In this document: positions 51,045-59,546 of the stretch, one piece after another | Layout of the letters: the number at the start of each line of letters is the position of its first letter | Numbering within the stretch: the first letter of the stretch is position 1 | Origin: Caldisericota bacterium | GTDB taxonomy: Bacteria; Caldisericota; JANLFM01 | NCBI GenBank assembly: GCA_024655865.1 | Contig: JANLFM010000002.1 | Span: forward strand, 83,647-147,646 | Length of the DNA: 64,000 nt | Reading direction: 5' to 3' | Notes under the pieces: model-generated | Seen by the model: the letters and a program-made list of their open reading frames with translations, nothing else | Told to the model about the DNA's origin: nothing | Database searches by the model: none | Made by a program: the position numbers and the translations under genes

Positions 51045-52193
51045 TTGAGCATAATATTCAGCATAAATAAGCGAAGAGAGATGTTCGAAGAAATCAAGGA
51101 GGGCAAGAATAAACAATCAGCAAGAAGGGCAGGCGTAGGAGTCTTTATCTCCTGGTTCGCCATTTTGCTCGTGGTATGGTTCCTCAACCCTAAACTCTTC
51201 CATCTTCTCTCTGTTATTTACTGCATAATAATAGCCTTCGGTATTTACACGGTGGCCTGGAACTCGAGGCAGCGTTTGGAGGCCAATCCCCTCCTGCTGT
51301 TGGGGGTTGCTTTCTTCTTTGTTGCCGTCTTTGACCTGCTCCATATTTTTGCCTCCGAGGACTTAGCGCTTATGAATTTTTCGGGCGCAAATATCTCCTG
51401 GCAATTCTGGCTAGTAGCCAGGTATCTTCAGGCTGTCTCTCTTTTAATAATTCCTTTTTTCGGGACGCGCAGGTCCAGCCTACCGATCTTGTTTCCAGTT
51501 TACCTCCTGGTTTCCCTCGTTCTTTTCCTCGCTATTTACTTATGGAAATTCTTCCCCCCTTCTGTTGTGGATAGCGGGGGTATAACTTTGTTTGCCGAAT
51601 GGAGCGTCTATTCTCACATTGCTCTCATGGGCATTTATCTTTTCTTCTTTTTAGTTTGGCACAAAAAGATATCTAAAGCCCTCTTTTTCTTACCACTCCT
51701 ATTTGTCCTCTTCCTACTTATTTCGGAAACTTGCTTCCTGATCTTTCCTATGAATTCGGAGTATTTCTCCCTCTCAATTCATTCTTCACAATTAGTCGCC
51801 TACTGTTTCCTCTACCTGGCAATGGTCGTTTCCGCGATTCAATATCCTTTTGATACCCTTTATCACAATTTGAAAGAAAGCGAAGAAAAATACCGATCTT
51901 TAGTTGAAAATATGGCAGATGGAGTAATTCTTATCGATGAAGGAGGAAAAGTGGTCTTTGCCAATCCTCAGGCGGAAAGGATATTTGATGTGCCCCAAGG
52001 AACTTTAGTGAATCGCTCAATTTATGATTTTTGCTCAGATTGGAGGAAGGAAAACCAGAATTACCCCCCCCCCCCCAGAAAAGAATGGAAACGGAAATTA
52101 TTTGCAGCAACGGTACCAAAAAGATCCTCAGCATGGCATCTACTCTCATCCCTGACCAGAAAGGAGTACGCCATCAAACCCTTCTTATTGTAG
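51045..52193 (+). CDS. 5' part of a MASE3-PAS sensor kinase, frameshifted at poly-C
   Basis: Begins at TTG 51045 or ATG 51081. About seven membrane segments form a MASE3-type sensor (DLLHIFASED, ISWQFWLVARYLQAVSLLIIP), then a PAS domain (YRSLVENMADGVILIDEGGK split as YRSLVENMADGV and NPQAERIFDVP). After a run of 13 C at 52064-52076 the frame leaves the kinase sequence and stops at 52193 with an unrelated tail. One added C (14) or two lost (11) would join it to the kinase part at 52077-52897 and give about 617 aa (from the TTG start). Confidence 0.8.
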   Translation: MSIIFSINKRREMFEEIKEGKNKQSARRAGVGVFISWFAILLVVWFLNPKLFHLLSVIYCIIIAFGIYTVAWNSRQRLEANPLLLLGVAFFFVAVFDLLHIFASEDLALMNFSGANISWQFWLVARYLQAVSLLIIPFFGTRRSSLPILFPVYLLVSLVLFLAIYLWKFFPPSVVDSGGITLFAEWSVYSHIALMGIYLFFFLVWHKKISKALFFLPLLFVLFLLISETCFLIFPMNSEYFSLSIHSSQLVAYCFLYLAMVVSAIQYPFDTLYHNLKESEEKYRSLVENMADGVILIDEGGKVVFANPQAERIFDVPQGTLVNRSIYDFCSDWRKENQNYPPPPRKEWKRKLFAATVPKRSSAWHLLSSLTRKEYAIKPFLL

Positions 52194-52897
52194 AAGATAT
52201 CACTAAACGGAAAAGAGCCGAAGAATGGAAAGCCGACTTCACCCGGGCAGTGGCCCACGATATCGCGAACCCTCTTTCCGCAGTCAGGGCTGCTTTGGAG
52301 CTTTATTCATATCGAAAATTAGGAGATCCCACTGCTGAGGAATACCTGGAAACTGCCAAATTAAATATTGAGAGAATCGCAAACCTTATTTCCAATTTAT
52401 CCTTTTCCGTAGATCTTGCTCTAAATAGAGAAAAAGAGAGAAGTCCAATAAAATTAGATGCTCTTCTTGCCCGGATTCATAAAGCTCTTGCACCCCTCTT
52501 CCAGAGAAAGGGTGTTGAGTTTAATTTAAAAATCGATAATGGAGAAATTCAGGTGCTAGCCAACGAAAATCTGGAAAGGGCTATTGGAAATATCCTGGAT
52601 AATGCCTTAAAGTTCACACCCGAAGGAGGCAGAGTTGAGGTTTCCTTGAGAAAAGAAGGAGAGAAGGCCCTGATCACAATTAGCGATACCGGTACGGGGA
52701 TTTCTCGCCATGATCTACCGCACATCTTCGAGCGCTTTTACAAGGGAGAGAGCGCTCACACCGGAACGGGATTGGGGCTCTACACAGTTAAGCTCACGAT
52801 CGAGGAACACGGTGGAGAGATTTCCGTAGAAAGTGAGCCGGGGAAAGGAAGCAAATTCTCCATTTCCCTCCCGCTTCTTTTAAAGAGTTCAGGTTAA
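52031..52897 (+). CDS. 3' part of the sensor kinase: PAS end, HisKA and ATPase
   Basis: Continues the PAS domain (METEIICSNGTKKIL, LLIVEDITKRK), then a HisKA domain with the phospho-His in AVAHDIANPLSAVRAAL, and a HATPase domain with N box NILDNALKFTPEGG, G1 DTGTGISRHDL, F box IFERFYKG and G2 GTGLGLYTV. In the present sequence it is out of frame with the sensor part because of the 13-C tract; the ATG at 52031 is inside the sensor half and is unlikely to be used. No response regulator gene is adjacent. Confidence 0.8.
   Translation: MLRLEEGKPELPPPPQKRMETEIICSNGTKKILSMASTLIPDQKGVRHQTLLIVEDITKRKRAEEWKADFTRAVAHDIANPLSAVRAALELYSYRKLGDPTAEEYLETAKLNIERIANLISNLSFSVDLALNREKERSPIKLDALLARIHKALAPLFQRKGVEFNLKIDNGEIQVLANENLERAIGNILDNALKFTPEGGRVEVSLRKEGEKALITISDTGTGISRHDLPHIFERFYKGESAHTGTGLGLYTVKLTIEEHGGEISVESEPGKGSKFSISLPLLLKSSG
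52064..52076 (+). repeat. Homopolymer of 13 cytosines
   Basis: C13 in the PAS-coding region of a histidine kinase gene. Such tracts slip during replication and also cause sequencing indels. C14 or C11 would restore the reading frame. Confidence 0.95.
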
Positions 52898-53017
52898 ATC
52901 TGTCAACTTCCAGGATGGCTCCTTAAATAGTCTTTATTGAAATATGATCCTTGTGGCTGAAGGTTGCCAAACTATTATCTAACCAAATCCATTGGGTTCT
53001 CTGCTGTCTAAAACAAA

Positions 53018-53040
53018 AAGGGGCGGACGAACCGCCCCTT
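53018..53040. terminator. Terminator after the AOR/MoaD operon
   Basis: AAGGGGCGG (53018-53026) and CCGCCCCTT (53032-53040) form a 9-bp stem with a 5-base loop. Leftwards it is followed by TTT-GTTTTAG (good terminator for the moaD-like gene); it may also stop rightward transcripts. Confidence 0.75.
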
Positions 53041-53065
53041 CTGAATTTTACAATTTACTTAAGCG

Positions 53066-53293
53066 TTATCCCCCAGAGTAGACGTGAGAGATCACCAGGC
53101 GGTCTCCCTCTTTGAGGGGGTGCTCCGGTGGGACTCCCTGACCTCCCACAGTGATAATCATGGGGGAATTGCCGGGAATCCCCAGACTCTCAATGAGTTG
53201 AGACACAGTGGCTCCTGGTGAAATTTCCACGTCCTTTTCGCTGAAACCGACCTTCTGAATCAGGTGTCCTATGAGCTTGACGGTGACCTTCAT
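53066..53293 (-). CDS. MoaD/ThiS-like ubiquitin-fold sulfur carrier
   Basis: 75 aa beta-grasp protein ending in Gly-Gly (VISHVYSGG), the thiocarboxylate-forming tail of MoaD. It is encoded 7 bp downstream of the aldehyde ferredoxin oxidoreductase gene, as in many anaerobes, and probably supplies sulfur for the tungsto- or molybdopterin of that enzyme. Preceded by a good ribosome site within the spacer. Confidence 0.9.
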   Translation of the reverse strand: MKVTVKLIGHLIQKVGFSEKDVEISPGATVSQLIESLGIPGNSPMIITVGGQGVPPEHPLKEGDRLVISHVYSGG

Positions 53294-53300
53294 TTTGATC

Positions 53301-55136
53301 TCATTCCAGCCTGATGAATTTTTCCACCTTAAGAGCTTCTTCTTCCAAGCCTAAGTCTTTTGCTGTTTTCCTGGTGGGAATTCCCCTCTTATCCCAGCCG
53401 CGAATGTTGTAGTAATGATCCAGGAGCTGATTGTACTTGTCCAGTTCCAGGACTTTTCCGGCAATAATCCCTTCCTTATCCGCATTGGAGGGGTCGAACC
53501 AGGCCATTGGGGGGTAATCCCTTGTCCTGTCCCAATCGGGGAACTCCCGGGCCCAGAAGAACTTCATCAGGGCGTAAATCCTGTCTGAAATTTTCCAGAA
53601 ATCCTCTAATGTCCAGTTCAGGCCGGTGATCCTGTTGAAGTAGACAGGGTAGTGCTCCAGACCCCATCCCAGTTCCACCCAGGGGAAGCGGCAGGCCGGA
53701 AGATACTCAAAAAGTCCTCCTCGGATTCTCTGGAGCTCAATCACCTTCTCCGCCTTTTCCCTGCCGTATGATTCACGGGTAGTATGCATGATCTCAAAGG
53801 TGATCACCCAGGATTCCTTGTGGTGAGCCCCGATGGGACTTGTACCATAAGCTAAAGCCATTCCCGGAATGAATTTACAGTTGTAGGCGGAGATCTCCAG
53901 CCCTTTGACGTGCATGGCGTAGCTGGAAGAGCCTTTGCCAATCTTTTCCGCCATACGCATGGTGCCATCCGCCAGGAAATTCCCTACCCCTTCTCTTCTG
54001 GCAATGAGTTTTAAGAGGTCCTTAGCCTTTTCGGCATCACCGAAATGGAAGTCGCCGTCTATGGCTCCGTGATCAATAGCGTCAGCATAGAAAGCAAGAA
54101 CTGCGCCGGCAGAGATAGCATCAAGGCCCAGATCATCACAGAGGTAGTTCAGAGAGCCCACCTGGTCAAGCTCGAAAATTTCCAGATCCGCTCCGAGCAT
54201 GCCGATGTTCTCGTAATCCATTTCCGCCTCGTGTCCCTCATGATCTCTGATGGTGATACCACAGCGCATGGTGCAGTTAGGGCATCCGTAAGTGGCAATT
54301 CTCGCGGCGTTCAGGCGTTCCCCATCGATCTTCCAGGCGTCGGGATGGAATGTCTTGCGCATATTGCGCACCGGAAGGGCGGCTACTTCGTTGCACCAGG
54401 CAAGGACTCCCGTAGTCCCCTGTTTGGACCAGCCAGTGCGTTTGTCCAGTTCGCCAACTTTTTTGAGGTCGCCCAGACCGACCTCCCTGATTCCCTCTGG
54501 GTCCGCCACCGGGATTTCCTTCGTCCCCTTGGCCACAATGGCCTTGAGATTTTTGGAACCCATAACAGCGCCAATTCCCGGCCTACCGCCGGCTCTTCCT
54601 TCCATGCTGCGCACCATGGCGTAGAGCACTTTATTCTCTCCCCCGGGCCCGATAGTGAGCAAACCCACACCTCGTCCGTACTTTTTGTAGAACCAGTCGT
54701 TAGTATCATAGGTCCCTTTGCCCCAGACTTCTAAAGCGGGCAGGAATTCCACCTTATCGTCTTCGATATAAAGATAGGTAGGCTTTTCCGCTGCACCTTC
54801 CACGATCAGAGCGTCATAACCGGCCTTTCTCAGCTGTTCGGTCATGCGGGAACCCAGGTTACCGTCCCCGTACCCTCCAGTGAGAGGCGATTTCGCCGCC
54901 ACGACGGTCTTCCCGGTGTTGGGAGCGGGAATTCCAGCAAGGGGTCCCAAAGCCACGATCAGCTTGTTTTCTGGTCCCAGGGGATCAATTCCTGGCTTGA
55001 GCTCATCCCAGAGGATTTTGAGAGCGAACCCTCTTCCGCCTACCCATTTCGTTGCGAAGTCCTCGCCATAGGTCTCCTTCCGGAAAGTCTTATTGGAAAG
55101 GTTTACCCTGAGAATATTACCAGTCCATCCCTTCAT
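53301..55136 (-). CDS. aor: Aldehyde:ferredoxin oxidoreductase
   Basis: 611 aa tungsto/molybdo-pterin enzyme oxidising aldehydes to acids with ferredoxin. AOR_N start GWTGNILRVNLSNK, pterin-binding GGYGDGNLGS and GGRPGIGAVMGSKNLKAIV, and the Fe-S ligands CPNCTMRC (about 288-295) with a fourth Cys near the C-terminus (YLPACRFPW) are present, so the 4Fe-4S cluster is complete. GGAGG precedes the ATG, and a TTGACA-N17-GATGAT promoter (55199-55171) drives it with the MoaD-like gene. W versus Mo cannot be told from sequence. Confidence 0.95.
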   Translation of the reverse strand: MKGWTGNILRVNLSNKTFRKETYGEDFATKWVGGRGFALKILWDELKPGIDPLGPENKLIVALGPLAGIPAPNTGKTVVAAKSPLTGGYGDGNLGSRMTEQLRKAGYDALIVEGAAEKPTYLYIEDDKVEFLPALEVWGKGTYDTNDWFYKKYGRGVGLLTIGPGGENKVLYAMVRSMEGRAGGRPGIGAVMGSKNLKAIVAKGTKEIPVADPEGIREVGLGDLKKVGELDKRTGWSKQGTTGVLAWCNEVAALPVRNMRKTFHPDAWKIDGERLNAARIATYGCPNCTMRCGITIRDHEGHEAEMDYENIGMLGADLEIFELDQVGSLNYLCDDLGLDAISAGAVLAFYADAIDHGAIDGDFHFGDAEKAKDLLKLIARREGVGNFLADGTMRMAEKIGKGSSSYAMHVKGLEISAYNCKFIPGMALAYGTSPIGAHHKESWVITFEIMHTTRESYGREKAEKVIELQRIRGGLFEYLPACRFPWVELGWGLEHYPVYFNRITGLNWTLEDFWKISDRIYALMKFFWAREFPDWDRTRDYPPMAWFDPSNADKEGIIAGKVLELDKYNQLLDHYYNIRGWDKRGIPTRKTAKDLGLEEEALKVEKFIRLE

Positions 55137-55170
55137 AATGAACCTCCAAAAAGATATTTAGGGCAAATCA

Positions 55171-55199
55171 ATCATCCAAAAAAATTGGCGCCCTGTCAA
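55171..55199 (-). promoter_or_regulatory. Promoter of the AOR operon
   Basis: TTGACA (55199-55194), 17-base spacer, GATGAT (55176-55171), start near 55164, 28 bp before the ribosome site region. Confidence 0.6.
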
Positions 55200-55494
55200 T
55201 ATATCCTGGCAATTAAAATTTTTTATTTTACTTTTTTCTTTATCTTTGTGATCACACCTTCAATGACTTTAGAGCTATTTCTTTTTGTAATCGATTTTAA
55301 ACACTTCACCAGGACTAATTAACCGAGGGGAGCTAATCTCTTCCTGCATCATCCAAAAATTTTCCCTTCATGCTTTTGGAAAGTTTGAGGCGTTGATCTT
55401 GATACCAGCCGGTCTTGGCTCTTTAGCTCATTACGAGTAGAATCTTTCTAACCGGTGCTTGTTTTATGTTCAATTATCCTGGGGTAAAGCAAAA
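55200..55494. other. Remaining intergenic DNA between AOR and the class V aminotransferase
   Basis: Together with the promoter region this makes a 358-bp gap. It is AT-rich on the left and includes a 10-bp palindrome TGTGATCACA (55247-55256); no gene with a ribosome site was found. A short frame ending at 55440 has no start signal. Confidence 0.4.
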
Positions 55495-56691
55495 ATGAGA
55501 GGGCGTTCTTCCTTTTTAAAGTATTGGGATTTCGGAGAGGTGATTTTCCTCAATCACGGTTCTTTCGGCGCCTGCCCTAAGCCAGTGCGCGACCGCCAGA
55601 ACGAACTAAGGGAATTGATGGAGAAAGAGCCCGTAGAGTTCCTGGCACGCAACATGCTACGTCTTCAAGAGGAAGCGCGCAAAGCTCTGGCCGATTTCAT
55701 CGGCGCTCAAAGCGAGGATCTGGTTTTCGTCCCTAACGCCACGCACGGCGTGAATACTGTTTTGAGGTCTATCCCTTTCAAGGAAGGAGACGAGATCATC
55801 TGCACCAACCACATCTATTTTGCCTGCGCCAACGCTTTGAACTTCATCTCCTCCCTAAGCGGTGTACGGATAGTGAACGTTCTGATACCCTACCCTTCGC
55901 GCTCCAGAGAGGATTTAATCGATCCCATTCTTTCTTCAATCTCCCCCAGGACGCGCCTGGTTTTAATCGACCACATTACCTCGCCCACGGCCCTCATTTT
56001 TCCCATAGAAGAGATCGTGCGAGAACTCGAAGGAAAAGGTATCCCCGTTTTAGTGGACGGAGCTCACGGTCCAGGAATGGTGCCTTTGAACATGAACGCG
56101 CTCCAGGCCAGCTTTTATGCTGGAAACTGTCACAAGTGGCTTTGCACTCCTAAGGGATCAGCCTTTCTCTGGGTACGAAAAGACTGGCAGAAAAAGATCA
56201 GGCCCCTAGCTATCAGCCATTTAGGAGGGGATTACGGTCCGAATGAAAACCCCTTCCAGGTGGAGTTCTCCTGGAGCGGAACCATGGATCTTACCCCTTA
56301 CCTTACTATCCCCTACGCTCTTCGTTTCCTCGGCTCCCTTTATCCCGGGGGAATCGAGGAGTTGATGCGAAGAAACCATGAGCTAACACTCTATGGGAAG
56401 AAGGTCCTTGCTGAGGCCCTGAATCGTAATTTTCCTCTTCCAGAAGAATTCATTGGCTCCATGGTCTCCTTTCCTATCCCCCCAAGGGAGGCTCCCTGGC
56501 CGCTATCGAAAGGTTTCTGGGATCCGGATCAGGAGCGTTTGTTCAAGGAATTCAAAATCGAGGTTCCGGTGATTTACTGGCCTCAACCACCACGGCGCCT
56601 GATCCGCATATCTGCCCAGGCCTACAACGAGAAGTGGCATTACGAGCTTCTTAAAGAGGCCTTAAGAAAGATTTTCCCGACTTCGGGCTAA
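55495..56691 (+). CDS. Class V aminotransferase, isopenicillin-N-epimerase-like
   Basis: 398 aa from the ATG at 55495; a TTG at 55459 would add 12 residues. PLP fold type I: FLNHGSFGACPKPV start, NATHGVNTVLRSI, VLIDHITSPTALIFPIEEI, VDGAHGPGMVPL, and the PLP lysine in GNCHKWLCTPKGSAFLWV. The family includes cysteine desulfurases and the isopenicillin N epimerase; the HKW lysine context fits the epimerase-like/selenocysteine-lyase-like subgroup. Substrate unknown; a cysteine desulfurase role seems less likely because no conserved catalytic Cys loop is evident. Confidence 0.85.
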   Translation: MRGRSSFLKYWDFGEVIFLNHGSFGACPKPVRDRQNELRELMEKEPVEFLARNMLRLQEEARKALADFIGAQSEDLVFVPNATHGVNTVLRSIPFKEGDEIICTNHIYFACANALNFISSLSGVRIVNVLIPYPSRSREDLIDPILSSISPRTRLVLIDHITSPTALIFPIEEIVRELEGKGIPVLVDGAHGPGMVPLNMNALQASFYAGNCHKWLCTPKGSAFLWVRKDWQKKIRPLAISHLGGDYGPNENPFQVEFSWSGTMDLTPYLTIPYALRFLGSLYPGGIEELMRRNHELTLYGKKVLAEALNRNFPLPEEFIGSMVSFPIPPREAPWPLSKGFWDPDQERLFKEFKIEVPVIYWPQPPRRLIRISAQAYNEKWHYELLKEALRKIFPTSG

Positions 56692-56695
56692 AGAA

Positions 56696-56938
56696 TTAAT
56701 CCCTTCCCAGCTTCTCCACTACTTGAGGAATCTCCCTCGGGTCGGTAACGGTCAAATGGGGCTCTTCTTCCTCTCCCTCTGGCTCCTTGAAGGAAAGGCT
56801 GGTGAGTACAATGTCGTTATTGATCCGGTCCCTGACCATTACCGCCTCATGTGGCAGACATCCTGCGGTATTAAGAATTCGCTGGAAAAAGGATGGATCC
56901 CGCTTGACAACGATCGTCCACCAAGAAGCCCTTAAACC
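56696..56938 (-). pseudogene. C-terminal remnant of a HAD-family hydrolase
   Basis: An 80-codon minus-strand frame, closed upstream by an in-frame stop, encodes KRDPSFFQRILNT, EAVMVRDRINNDI and a tail ending VVEKLGRD, which matches motifs III and IV of haloacid dehalogenase-like phosphatases (usual KPDPxxF and GDxxxxD). The N-terminal half with the catalytic DxD is missing and the usual GD of motif IV is RD. It lies just downstream of fpg on the same strand and probably was once co-transcribed with it. Confidence 0.55.
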
Positions 56939-56982
56939 CTACTTTTCTAAAATTGAATTGCCACTTTCTAAATCTATCCCTC

Positions 56983-57795
56983 TCATCTCTGACAGGCGGG
57001 ACAGATGTAGGAGGAAGTACTCCCCGTTTTTATTTTCTGGATCGTTGTGCCGCACACCGGACAGGGCTTTCCCTCCCGGTATCTCACGAGGAAATCCTTG
57101 AATTTCCCGGGTTGATTGAATAGATTCCTCTCGTAGGCCAGCCCTCCCAGGTCCGCGGATTGCTTCAGGTTTTCTTTGATCGCCCGAAAGAGCTTTTCCA
57201 CCTCATCTTCTTTTAAGGAGGAGATTTTGCGGTTGGGGTGAAGCCCCGTCCGAAACAGGATGTCATGGATATATACGTTCCCGATCCCGGCGATGTTCCT
57301 CTGGTCCATCAGGAAGGACTTGATCCCTCCTTTCTTTCCTGAAAGGAGCTTCTGGAAATTTTCCAGGGTGTACTCCCGGTCATCCAGAGGTGAGATCCCC
57401 AGGGATGAGGTCATCCCATGCCCTGAGAGTTCCTCCTCCCTGACCGCGTGTGCGTACCCGAACCACCAGAAATTGATCGTAAGCAGGGAGCCATCATGAA
57501 AGTCCATTCTCAGCTTAAACTTCTCCGGGAGGTCCTTTTCCTCCGGGAAATAGAGAACCTCCCCTCCCATTCCTAAGTTAAGGAGAAATATGACCCCGGG
57601 ATGGAGCTTCACGAAAATCCACTTTCCCCGAGGAGTGGCCTCCTGGATTTCCTTATTTACGACGAGTTTCTCGAACTCTTCCTGGGGAATGTTCAGGCAC
57701 TTCGCTTGCTTCACCTTAAGCCCCGCTATCCTCTTCTCCTTCAGGGTCTCGTCCATCTCGTTGGCTAAGTTCCAGATTTCTGGCAATTCCGGCAT
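56983..57795 (-). CDS. Formamidopyrimidine-DNA glycosylase-family protein
   Basis: 270 aa Fpg/Nei family. The N-terminal MPELPE supplies the Schiff-base Pro and catalytic Glu; the helix-two-turn-helix has MDQRNIAGIGNVYIHDILF; the C-terminal zinc finger is CPVCGTTIQKIKTGSTSSYICPACQR (pairs CPVC and CPAC). It removes oxidised bases such as 8-oxoguanine or formamidopyrimidines. Sequence is divergent (for example NLGMGGEVLY instead of HLGMTG), so Nei-like substrate range is possible. A good AAAAGGAG site precedes the ATG. Confidence 0.9.
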   Translation of the reverse strand: MPELPEIWNLANEMDETLKEKRIAGLKVKQAKCLNIPQEEFEKLVVNKEIQEATPRGKWIFVKLHPGVIFLLNLGMGGEVLYFPEEKDLPEKFKLRMDFHDGSLLTINFWWFGYAHAVREEELSGHGMTSSLGISPLDDREYTLENFQKLLSGKKGGIKSFLMDQRNIAGIGNVYIHDILFRTGLHPNRKISSLKEDEVEKLFRAIKENLKQSADLGGLAYERNLFNQPGKFKDFLVRYREGKPCPVCGTTIQKIKTGSTSSYICPACQR

Positions 57796-57948
57796 TTTAC
57801 TTTCTCCTTTTTGGGATAGGAAAATTCAAATTGATATTGGAGTCCAAGTCAACCGTCCAATTTTTTTCGGGTTTTCCTGAGGCTTGCCCCTCAACAATCT
57901 CTACCAATAGAGGATCTCTGGCCCCAATCTTGATAGAATCAAGAAAGG

Positions 57949-58383
57949 ATGAGGAGAGTTTTCACTATCGGGACAAGCGAACGTTCCTTTGAGGAATTTC
58001 TCAGTCTCCTCAGGCTACACAAAATCCAGGCTGTAGCTGACGTGAGAAGGTTCCCCACTTCCAGATGGGAGCATTTTAAAAAGGAAGCTTTTCAGGGTCT
58101 CCTGGAAGCGGAGGGAATAGAATACTTCTATTTAGGAAAAGAGCTCGGGGGATTTCGCCAGGGCGGCTATCAGACATACATGGAGACCGAAGAATTTCAA
58201 AAAGGGCTGGAGCGGTTGGAAGAGATAGCTTCAGGCAATAATCTTGCGATTGTCTGCGCAGAACGCTTCCCCTGGCGCTGTCACCGCAGGTTTATCGCCT
58301 TTGCCCTTGAATCCCGCGGCTGGGAGGTGGTGCACATAATTTCAGAAGACAGAGATTGGATTAAGAGGAGAAAAGAAGTCTAA
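57949..58383 (+). CDS. DUF488-family protein
   Basis: 144 aa. TIGTSERSFEEFLSLL at the start, VADVRRFPTSRWEHF, YFYLGKELGGFR and the C-terminal IVCAERFPWRCHRRFIA with its Cys-x-E-x(5)-CHR motif are the DUF488 signatures. These small proteins are widespread; a role in nucleic acid or redox metabolism has been suggested but not shown. Divergent from fpg by 153 bp and followed by a long palindromic terminator. Confidence 0.9.
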   Translation: MRRVFTIGTSERSFEEFLSLLRLHKIQAVADVRRFPTSRWEHFKKEAFQGLLEAEGIEYFYLGKELGGFRQGGYQTYMETEEFQKGLERLEEIASGNNLAIVCAERFPWRCHRRFIAFALESRGWEVVHIISEDRDWIKRRKEV

Positions 58384-58404
58384 GCTATTTGTGAAAACCC
58401 GAAA

Positions 58405-58436
58405 AAGAAAGAAGGCAGCTAGCTGCCTTCTTTCTT
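58405..58436. terminator. Perfect 32-bp palindromic bidirectional terminator
   Basis: Centred at 58420/58421, with GAAGGCAGCT/AGCTGCCTTC at the core flanked by A and T runs, between convergent genes; works in either direction. Confidence 0.85.
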
Positions 58437-58456
58437 AGAAATGGTTTATTTAAATC

Positions 58457-58942
58457 TTACGGCCCATACCCGCATGGGGTAGCGTGAGTAAGCCATACAT
58501 GTTCCCCGCCGGGATAGGTTCCTTGATCCATGATCACCTCAAACTGGCCCCAAACTGGATAGCCTCCCTCGCGCCAATAGGGAGAGTTTTCCAGTTCCGG
58601 GCCCACCCAGATGATCTTGTAGTGCCACACTTCTCCCGATCCTCCGGGGACTCTGCCGTTCCATTCGTTATCTTCCCAAGCTTCTGGTGTCCAAGGAGCG
58701 CCATGGAATCTGGCATCGTCCCAGGCTTTGGACCACTTCATCACGAGATGATCGTTGGCATAGGTAGTATCACCCCATACTGCCCCATCGAGCACCCTGT
58801 CTACGCCATCGGCAGGACCCACGAAAATCCTGGCATTGTAGTTATAACCATACTCGTCGAATCCCCCGCCCTTCTGGGCAAAGATAGAAGTGGGGATAAA
58901 AGCCAGGGCCAGGGCCAGCAAAAACACTAAAACGCGCTTCAT
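58457..58942 (-). CDS. Small secreted protein of unknown function
   Basis: 161 aa from the ATG at 58942 (GGGAGG seven bases upstream). A clear signal peptide (MKRVLVFLLALALAFIPTSI, cleavage near FAQK) precedes a Trp/Tyr-rich mature protein with sequences GFDEYGYNYNARIFVGPADGV (as GFDEYGYN and ARIFVGPADGV), YANDHLVMKWSKAWDDARF and EVWHYKIIWVGPEL. The composition resembles exported proteins found in several thermophilic anaerobes and archaea; I know no function. Single-gene unit closed by a terminator. Confidence 0.75.
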   Translation of the reverse strand: MKRVLVFLLALALAFIPTSIFAQKGGGFDEYGYNYNARIFVGPADGVDRVLDGAVWGDTTYANDHLVMKWSKAWDDARFHGAPWTPEAWEDNEWNGRVPGGSGEVWHYKIIWVGPELENSPYWREGGYPVWGQFEVIMDQGTYPGGEHVWLTHATPCGYGP

Positions 58943-59082
58943 AATCAAACCTCCCCAAAAAGTTTCTTCCTCCGCTCCGCAGAAGCGTTTTTACCTGCTC
59001 TCACCTCCACATCTACCAAGCATCAGTCCGATCAAATTTTAAAATATTTTCTTATGAATTTTTCAAATTTGCGAAAGAAAAA

Positions 59083-59403
59083 TTAAGGCTCTTCGATTTC
59101 TGGTATCCACAGGTGTCTTTCCAAGTCCACCCTGCCATCGGGAAGAAAGGTCACGCCCTCCCTTAAAAGGCACTCTCTCTGAACACCTTCCCCGAAAATG
59201 TGAGGAGGGGCAAGCTGGCCTTTGGAATTCACCACTCTGTGGTAGGGAAGCTCTAGTCCTGAAGGGCCTGACCACAAAGCCCAGACCACGACCCGTGCCC
59301 CTCTGGGGTTCCCTAATGCCCGGGCGATTACCCCGTAGGTAGTCACTTTTCCCTCTGGAATTCTGGCCACGATTTCTAAGACCTGGCGCGCAAAATTTCC
59401 CAT
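59083..59403 (-). CDS. Alkyltransferase-like (ATL) protein with Tyr at the active site
   Basis: 106 aa, only the DNA-binding/alkyl-acceptor domain of MGMT: IPEGKVTTYGVIARALG, RGARVVVWALWS and the active-site loop PYHRVVNS at 53-60, where methyltransferases have PCHRV and most ATL proteins PWHRV. Without the acceptor Cys it cannot dealkylate DNA; ATL proteins bind O6-alkylguanine and hand it to nucleotide excision repair. Tyr54 is an uncommon replacement. Single gene. Confidence 0.88.
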   Translation of the reverse strand: MGNFARQVLEIVARIPEGKVTTYGVIARALGNPRGARVVVWALWSGPSGLELPYHRVVNSKGQLAPPHIFGEGVQRECLLREGVTFLPDGRVDLERHLWIPEIEEP

Positions 59404-59546
59404 TTTTCCCTCAATTAAAAAATCTTTGTATAAGAGTTTCTATATAAACCCCGGGGAAGACCCAGGGTCAACAAACCACAATTTTCACGCCCCATTACCA
59501 TTAGAAAAAAGGGGCAGGCCCCCAATTATCTTTTTAAGGTTCAGCT

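Noticed and set aside
55247-55256. TGTGATCACA palindrome suggesting a CRP/FNR site
   Set aside because: The two half-sites abut with no spacer, unlike CRP operators, and it is 50 bp upstream of the AOR promoter; could be chance.
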